From Ruminococcaceae bacterium UBA5408 (GTDB taxonomy: Bacteria; Bacillota; Clostridia; Oscillospirales; Acutalibacteraceae): a stretch of 6,026 nucleotides of DNA. Below are positions 1-6,026 of the stretch, piece by piece. Within the stretch, counting starts at the first letter, position 1, and every line of letters starts with the position of its first letter. The notes below the pieces were generated by a model. The model was not told the DNA's origin and did no database searches. It worked only from the letters and a program-made list of their open reading frames with translations. The stretch covers positions 18,622 to 24,647 of the forward strand of contig DHNU01000054.1 of NCBI GenBank assembly GCA_002407645.1. The letters are read 5' to 3'. The translations under genes and the position numbers were made by a program.

Positions 1-2197
<2,197 letters not shown>

Positions 2198-2200
2198 TAT

Positions 2201-2205
2201 GGGAG
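2201..2205 (+). promoter_or_regulatory. Ribosome binding site that fixes the subunit E start
   Basis: GGGAG ends 9 bases before the ATG at 2215 but only 3 bases before the in-frame TTG at 2209. That spacing suits the ATG and is too short for the TTG, so it decides the start. Confidence 0.7.
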
Positions 2206-2214
2206 AGCTTGTCA

Positions 2215-2808
2215 ATGACAGGGTTAGATAAAATCTTAAAGCAAATAGTAAATGAAGCTGAAAATAAGTCAAAAAAAATAATATCCGAAGCTGAGAAAGA
2301 AGCACAGAAAATTAAACAAACCGCCCAAAAAGAGGCAGCCAAACAATGCGATATTATCGAACTTAAAAATAAGAATGACGTTAAGGATACGATAGAACGT
2401 GCAAAATCGGCTGCAGAACTTCAAAAGCGGAGAACTGTTTTGGATGCAAAACAACAGATAATTACCGAAACAATTGATAAAGCTTATAAACTGCTGTTTA
2501 AGCTTCCGGATGACCAGTATTTTAGAATAGTGCTTCAAATAATAAAAAAATACATACTTAAAGAAGACGGTGAAATTATATTTTCTTCAAAAGATTTAAA
2601 ACGTCTTCCGAGTGATTTTCAGGAAAAAATTAACGAACTGGTTAAGGACAAGAAAGTTTCGCTGAAAATTTCTAAGCAGAGCCGTAAAATAGACGGTGGA
2701 TTTATACTTGTTTATGGCGACATAGAACAAAATTGTTCATTTAATGCGCTGTTTGATTCAGCACGTGAAAGATTGCAGGATAAAGTACATGGGCTTTTGT
2801 TTTCATAA
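2215..2808 (+). CDS. ntpE: V-type ATPase subunit E (peripheral stalk)
   Basis: Subunit E pairs with a G/H-type coiled-coil subunit to form the peripheral stalk that holds the A3B3 head against rotation; it is cytosolic. The 197-residue product has the family's two-part layout. Residues 1 to about 90 form a long Lys/Glu/Ala-rich helix with heptad character. A mixed alpha/beta globular domain follows, ending in the conserved GGFILVYGDIEQNCSF block at 161-176 and a final helix. The frame also opens at a TTG at 2209, but the ribosome-binding-site spacing and the family-typical MTGLDKI N-terminus favour the ATG at 2215. The gene begins 17 bases after subunit K ends. High A content reflects the Lys/Glu-rich coiled coil and is not a sign of transfer. 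Identity is secure from the C-terminal block and the operon position. Confidence 0.93.
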   Translation: MTGLDKILKQIVNEAENKSKKIISEAEKEAQKIKQTAQKEAAKQCDIIELKNKNDVKDTIERAKSAAELQKRRTVLDAKQQIITETIDKAYKLLFKLPDDQYFRIVLQIIKKYILKEDGEIIFSSKDLKRLPSDFQEKINELVKDKKVSLKISKQSRKIDGGFILVYGDIEQNCSFNALFDSARERLQDKVHGLLFS

Positions 2809-2822
2809 AGGTGCGTGCCGCA

Positions 2823-2830
2823 GAGGGAGG
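2823..2830 (+). promoter_or_regulatory. Ribosome binding site that fixes the subunit C start
   Basis: GAGGGAGG ends 8 bases before the ATG at 2839. The upstream in-frame GTG at 2815 would place this site inside the coding region and has no purine-rich site of its own just upstream, so the ATG is preferred. Confidence 0.82.
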
Positions 2831-2838
2831 TTTCAGTA

Positions 2839-3807
2839 ATGGCAGAAAACAATTATGCTTATGCGGTTGCGCGTATTCGTTCAAAAGAGCTTTCACTGAT
2901 TAATTCGCAGACACTCGAACAGCTTTTATCCAGCAAAAGTTACGAGGACTGTATGCGGATTTTGGCAGACAAGGGTTGGAACACTGAAAATACTTCTGAT
3001 GCAGAAAAGATGCTTGCATCGGAGAGAAAAAAGACATGGAATTTAATCAGCGAAATGGTGGACGATATGTCTGTGTTTGACGTGTTTCTGTACCCGAATG
3101 ATTTTCACAACTTAAAAGCGGCAGTTAAAATGGTTTGTACAAATTCTAAAGTCCCCGATATTTTTATGTCCGGCGGAATAGTGGATTATGAAAAAATAAT
3201 CAAGGCAGTTAAAGAAAACGACTTTTCCTCTCTTCCGCAATACCTTAGGGAGCCGGGAGAAAAGGCTCTTAAAGTCATGCTCCACACAAGGGACGGGCAG
3301 CTGTGCGATATCGTTTTAGATAAAGCCGCTCTTGAAGCTGTATATGAAGCGGGAAAAAAATCCAAAAATGAGCTTATTGAAAAATACGCTGAGCTTACAA
3401 CGGCGGCGGCCGATATTAAAATAGCGGTAAGGTGCAGTAATACAAGAAAAAGCCTTGAATTTATTAAATCGGCAATAGCACACTGCGACAGCTTAGACAT
3501 AGAAAAATTAGCTCATGCAGCTGTGATTTCTACAGATGAGATTTGCTCCTACCTTGCAGCTACGCAGTATGCGGATGCAGTTGATGAAATAAAAAAATCA
3601 ACTTCTGCTTTTGAGCGTTGGTGTGATAACTTGATTATTGAGTATATTAGACCGCAAAAATATAATCCGTTTACAATTGCACCTATTGCCGCTTATCTTT
3701 TGGCGCGTGAAAACGAGATTAAAACCGTTCGCATTATTTTGTCGGGTAAGTTGAACAGCCTTTCGGAAGAAACAATTAAAGAAAGATTGAGGATAATGTA
3801 TGTATAA
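2839..3807 (+). CDS. ntpC: V-type ATPase subunit C (central-stalk adaptor, d-subunit homologue)
   Basis: This is the funnel-shaped cytosolic adaptor that couples the D/F shaft to the K ring; it is homologous to eukaryotic V-ATPase subunit d (AC39 family). The product from the ATG at 2839 has 322 residues, close to the usual family length. It is almost wholly helical by composition and has no membrane segment. Recognisable blocks are the opening YAYAVARIRSKE, YPNDFHNLKAAVK at 85-97, and the C-terminal run at about 277-306 (PFTIAPIAAYLL, then ENEIKTVRIILSGKLN), the most conserved part of the family. It ends in RLRIMYV, as family members typically do. The in-frame GTG at 2815 was rejected because the ribosome binding site sits between it and the ATG. 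The 3' end overlaps the subunit F start by 8 bases. Confidence 0.94.
   Translation: MAENNYAYAVARIRSKELSLINSQTLEQLLSSKSYEDCMRILADKGWNTENTSDAEKMLASERKKTWNLISEMVDDMSVFDVFLYPNDFHNLKAAVKMVCTNSKVPDIFMSGGIVDYEKIIKAVKENDFSSLPQYLREPGEKALKVMLHTRDGQLCDIVLDKAALEAVYEAGKKSKNELIEKYAELTTAAADIKIAVRCSNTRKSLEFIKSAIAHCDSLDIEKLAHAAVISTDEICSYLAATQYADAVDEIKKSTSAFERWCDNLIIEYIRPQKYNPFTIAPIAAYLLARENEIKTVRIILSGKLNSLSEETIKERLRIMYV
3789..3793 (+). promoter_or_regulatory. Ribosome binding site for subunit F
   Basis: GAGGA lies within the end of subunit C, 6 bases before the ATG at 3800. It is a shorter match than those for K, C and B, so translation of F may rely partly on coupling to C through the 8-base overlap. Confidence 0.6.
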
Positions 3808-4123
3808 GATTGCTGTAATGGGTGACCGCGACAGCGTCTATGGTTTTGCGGCGCTCGGTCTTGACGTTTTTCCGCAGAACGATATATCCGAAGCCGCTAA
3901 AAAGCTTAGGAACCTTGCGGAAGAAAATTATGCGGTCATCTATATAACCGAAGCGCTTGCTGCAAAACTTGAAACAGAAGTGGATCGCTATCGTGAACGA
4001 CAGATACCCGCTATAATTCCAATTCCGGGTGTAAAGGGCAACACCGGTATAGGTATTTTAAACGTTAAAAAGTTTGCAGAGCAGGCAGCTGGCTCCGACA
4101 TAATATTTAACGGTGAAAACTAA
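3800..4123 (+). CDS. ntpF: V-type ATPase subunit F (central shaft)
   Basis: Subunit F binds subunit D in the rotating central shaft and helps set the activity of the enzyme. The 107-residue length is normal. The N-terminal MYKIAVMGDRDSVYGFAALG block is the family signature and opens a small Rossmann-like alpha/beta fold. A second strand (YAVIYITE, 44-51) and a loop-strand segment, IPAIIPIPGVKGNTGIG (69-85), follow as expected. Starting at the ATG at 3800 gives exactly this N-terminus; the next ATG at 3818 would delete the first strand. It overlaps subunit C by 8 bases (ATGTATAA) and ends 15 bases before subunit A. Nomenclature varies: this protein is called NtpG in the E. hirae operon, where NtpF is a stalk protein. 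Identity is secure. Confidence 0.94.
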   Translation: MYKIAVMGDRDSVYGFAALGLDVFPQNDISEAAKKLRNLAEENYAVIYITEALAAKLETEVDRYRERQIPAIIPIPGVKGNTGIGILNVKKFAEQAAGSDIIFNGEN

Positions 4124-4128
4124 AAAGC

Positions 4129-4133
4129 AGGTG
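4129..4133 (+). promoter_or_regulatory. Ribosome binding site for subunit A
   Basis: AGGTG sits in the 15-base gap between F and A, 5 bases before the ATG at 4139. It is a modest match with short spacing, weaker than the sites before K, C and B. Confidence 0.6.
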
Positions 4134-4138
4134 AAAAA

Positions 4139-5908
4139 ATGAGTAAAGGCACTATTAAAAAGGTCGCCGGACCTTTGGTAATTGCCAACGGAATGCGTGA
4201 CGCGAATATGTTCGACGTTGTCCGCGTCAGTGAACAGCGTCTTATTGGTGAAATTATCGAAATACACGGAGATGAGGCTTCTATACAGGTGTACGAAGAA
4301 ACTTCCGGCCTACGCCCGGGCGGACCGATTGAGTCTACCGGTGAACCTTTAAGCGTTGAACTTGGGCCGGGTTTAATCAGCAGTATATTTGATGGAATAC
4401 AGCGTCCGTTGGACGAAATTATGAGAATTTCGGGAAATAATCTGCGCCGAGGTGTAGAAGTTCCCTCACTTAACCGTGAAACTAAATGGCACTTCGTTCC
4501 GACTTTGGATAAGGGAAGTGAAGTTACCGGCGGAGATGTAATCGGAACAGTGCAGGAAACGGAAATTGTTGTTCATAAAATTATGGTACCTAACGGAATA
4601 ATGGGTAAAATTGAATCCATTTCCGAGGGCGATTTTACAATTACGGATACCGTTGCCGTAATTAAAACAGAAAACGGTGCCACACTAAATATTACGCTTA
4701 TGCAAAAGTGGCCTGTCCGCCGCGGAAGGCCGTACAAGAAAAAACTTTCTCCGGATATGCCTCTTGTTACCGGTCAGCGTGTTATAGATGCACTTTTTCC
4801 GATAGCAAAAGGAGGAACGGCGGCAGTCCCGGGACCTTTCGGAAGCGGTAAAACGGTAGTTCAGCACCAGCTTGCAAAGTGGGCTGAAGCCGATATCGTT
4901 GTTTATATCGGATGCGGTGAACGCGGTAACGAAATGACGGACGTTTTAAACGAGTTTCCGGAGCTGAAAGACCCAAAGACCGGCTACTCTCTTATGGAAC
5001 GTACTGTACTTATTGCCAATACTTCCGATATGCCTGTTGCCGCACGTGAGGCATCAATTTATACGGGCATTACAATAGCGGAATATTTTAGAGATATGGG
5101 TTATTCGGTCGCGTTAATGGCTGACTCAACTTCACGATGGGCGGAAGCTTTACGTGAAATGTCCGGCCGTTTGGAAGAAATGCCGGGTGAAGAAGGTTAC
5201 CCTGCATATCTCGGAAGCAGACTTGCACAGTTCTATGAACGTGCAGGCAGAGTTATTGCAGTCGGCAGCGAAGACCGAGAGGGTTCGCTTTCAGTTATTG
5301 GTGCTGTTTCACCGCCGGGCGGCGATATATCCGAACCGGTTTCGCAGGCAACGCTCCGAATTGTAAAGGTGTTTTGGAGCCTTGATTCAGCTCTTGCATA
5401 CAGACGCCATTTCCCGGCTATTAACTGGCTTACAAGTTATTCACTTTACACTGATTCTATGGGCAAATGGTTTAACTCAAACGTAAATGAAAACTGGATA
5501 AATCTTCGTGCACGCATTATGCGCTTACTGCACGATGAATCCGAACTTGATGAAATTGTAAAATTGGTCGGTATGGATGCTCTTTCCGCACCCGACCGAT
5601 TAAAACTGGAAGCGTCACGTTCTATTCGTGAAGACTTTTTGCATCAGGATGCATTCCATGAAGTAGATACTTATACCCCGCTTGAAAAGCAGTATATAAT
5701 GATGCAGCTTGTACTTGACTACTATGACAAAGCGGTTGAGGGCTTAAAAAATGGGGTTTCGGTGGAAGATTTGGTTAAACTCCCCGTGCGCGAGCGTATA
5801 GGGCGTTTCAAATATCTTTCTAACGATAAAGTTGACGAGGAATATAAAGAAATTAATGATTTACTTTCCAAAGAGATAGATGAACTTGCACAAAAGGAGG
5901 ACTTCTGA
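4139..5908 (+). CDS. ntpA: V-type ATPase catalytic subunit A
   Basis: Three copies of A alternate with B in the head and hydrolyse ATP. The 589-residue length is normal. An N-terminal beta-barrel (about 1-70) is followed by the bulge domain found in A but not B subunits (about 110-190). The nucleotide-binding core contains ALFPIAKGG (218-226), an intact P-loop GPFGSGKT (232-239, bases 4832-4855; Lys238, Thr239), the GER motif with catalytic Glu261, Walker B-type [11 protein letters not shown] (324-334), and [11 protein letters not shown] (391-401). A helical C-terminal domain completes it. The P-loop has Ser236 where eukaryotic V-ATPases have a redox-sensitive cysteine. No intein interrupts the P-loop region. 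The start lies 15 bases after subunit F, and the TGA stop shares one base with the ATG of B (TGATG at 5906-5910). All key catalytic residues are present, so the enzyme should be active. Confidence 0.98.
   Translation: MSKGTIKKVAGPLVIANGMRDANMFDVVRVSEQRLIGEIIEIHGDEASIQVYEETSGLRPGGPIESTGEPLSVELGPGLISSIFDGIQRPLDEIMRISGNNLRRGVEVPSLNRETKWHFVPTLDKGSEVTGGDVIGTVQETEIVVHKIMVPNGIMGKIESISEGDFTITDTVAVIKTENGATLNITLMQKWPVRRGRPYKKKLSPDMPLVTGQRVIDALFPIAKGGTAAVPGPFGSGKTVVQHQLAKWAEADIVVYIGCGERGNEMTDVLNEFPELKDPKTGYSLMERTVLIANTSDMPVAAREASIYTGITIAEYFRDMGYSVALMADSTSRWAEALREMSGRLEEMPGEEGYPAYLGSRLAQFYERAGRVIAVGSEDREGSLSVIGAVSPPGGDISEPVSQATLRIVKVFWSLDSALAYRRHFPAINWLTSYSLYTDSMGKWFNSNVNENWINLRARIMRLLHDESELDEIVKLVGMDALSAPDRLKLEASRSIREDFLHQDAFHEVDTYTPLEKQYIMMQLVLDYYDKAVEGLKNGVSVEDLVKLPVRERIGRFKYLSNDKVDEEYKEINDLLSKEIDELAQKEDF
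5894..5900 (+). promoter_or_regulatory. Strong ribosome binding site for subunit B
   Basis: AAGGAGG is a near-complete anti-Shine-Dalgarno match inside the last codons of subunit A, ending 7 bases before the ATG at 5908. With the TGATG stop/start overlap, it supports coupled and efficient translation of B. Confidence 0.85.
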
Positions 5909-6026
5909 TGCCAAAAGAATACAGAACAATTCAAGAGGTTGCAGGTCCTTTAATGCTTGTCCGCGGTGTTGAAAATGTCGCTTATAACGAGCTTGGAGAA
6001 ATTGAACTTGTAAGCGGCGAAAAGCG
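5908..6026 (+). CDS. ntpB: V-type ATPase subunit B (regulatory head subunit), 3'-partial
   Basis: Subunit B is the non-catalytic partner of A in the A3B3 head. Only the first 39 codons and two further bases are inside the window; family members are usually about 460 residues. The visible N-terminus, [20 protein letters not shown] followed by [19 protein letters not shown], is the opening strand set of the beta-barrel and is characteristic of bacterial V-type B subunits. The start is fixed by the AAGGAGG site 7 bases upstream and by a one-base overlap with the subunit A stop. Nothing can be said about the nucleotide-binding region, which lies beyond the right edge. The order A then B is the standard one; subunit D would be expected next, outside the window. 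Confidence 0.95.
   Translation, partial: MPKEYRTIQEVAGPLMLVRGVENVAYNELGEIELVSGEK

Noticed and set aside
2199..2201. ATG overlapping the end of subunit K as an alternative start for subunit E.
   Set aside because: It is out of frame with subunit E, so it does not encode the recognised protein.
2809..2838. The 30-base E/C gap as a site for a promoter or terminator.
   Set aside because: It contains only the ribosome binding site for C. I see no inverted repeat with a T run and no convincing -35/-10 pair.
3186..3500. A 104-codon open frame on the reverse strand.
   Set aside because: It lies wholly antisense to the well-recognised subunit C gene, has no ribosome binding site that I can support, and resembles no family I know. 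It is a shadow of the real gene.
4832..4960. Possible intein site near the P-loop of subunit A, as found in some archaeal and yeast homologues.
   Set aside because: The P-loop and the following [21 protein letters not shown] run are uninterrupted and the total length is normal for an intein-free protein.
5154..5366. A 70-codon + strand frame inside subunit A.
   Set aside because: It overlaps the catalytic core of subunit A in another frame and shows low-complexity, Arg-rich composition typical of out-of-frame reading.

Overview
This window is one continuous, single-strand operon segment encoding a bacterial V-type (V/A-type, Ntp-type) ATPase. It reads, in order, subunit I (5' end cut off by the window), K, E, C, F, A, and the first 39 codons of B (cut off at the right edge). 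All genes are on the + strand. The longest gene-free gap is 30 bases, two junctions overlap by 8 bases and one by 1 base. No promoter, intrinsic terminator, RNA gene, mobile element, CRISPR array or reverse-strand gene is supported, so the window looks like the middle of one polycistronic transcript.

Organism: the I-K-E-C-F-A-B order, the purine-rich Shine-Dalgarno sites, the moderately low GC content (roughly 40% by eye) and the protein sequences suggest a Firmicute, probably an anaerobic member of Clostridia. This is an inference from sequence style; no taxonomic marker gene is present.

How the genes work together: A (catalytic, complete P-loop) and B form the A3B3 head. F belongs to the central rotor shaft, and C is the cup-like adaptor that seats the shaft on the membrane ring. 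E is half of the peripheral stalk. I is the membrane stator with the half-channels and the conserved arginine. K is the four-helix proteolipid of the rotor ring. K carries every residue that forms the Na+ site in Enterococcus hirae NtpK, with one carboxylate per four-helix subunit. The enzyme is therefore predicted to translocate Na+ and to be geared as an ATP-driven pump more readily than as a synthase. Subunit D and the peripheral-stalk partner G/H are not in the window; by analogy with known operons they would lie downstream of B and upstream of I.

Start sites: for E and C, the longest open frame begins at a TTG or GTG codon, but ribosome-binding-site placement and family N-termini support the ATG 6 or 24 bases further in; the revised starts are given here. 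I found no previously undescribed system. The points worth a second look are the ion-specificity signature, the one-carboxylate ring design and the patterned translational coupling.
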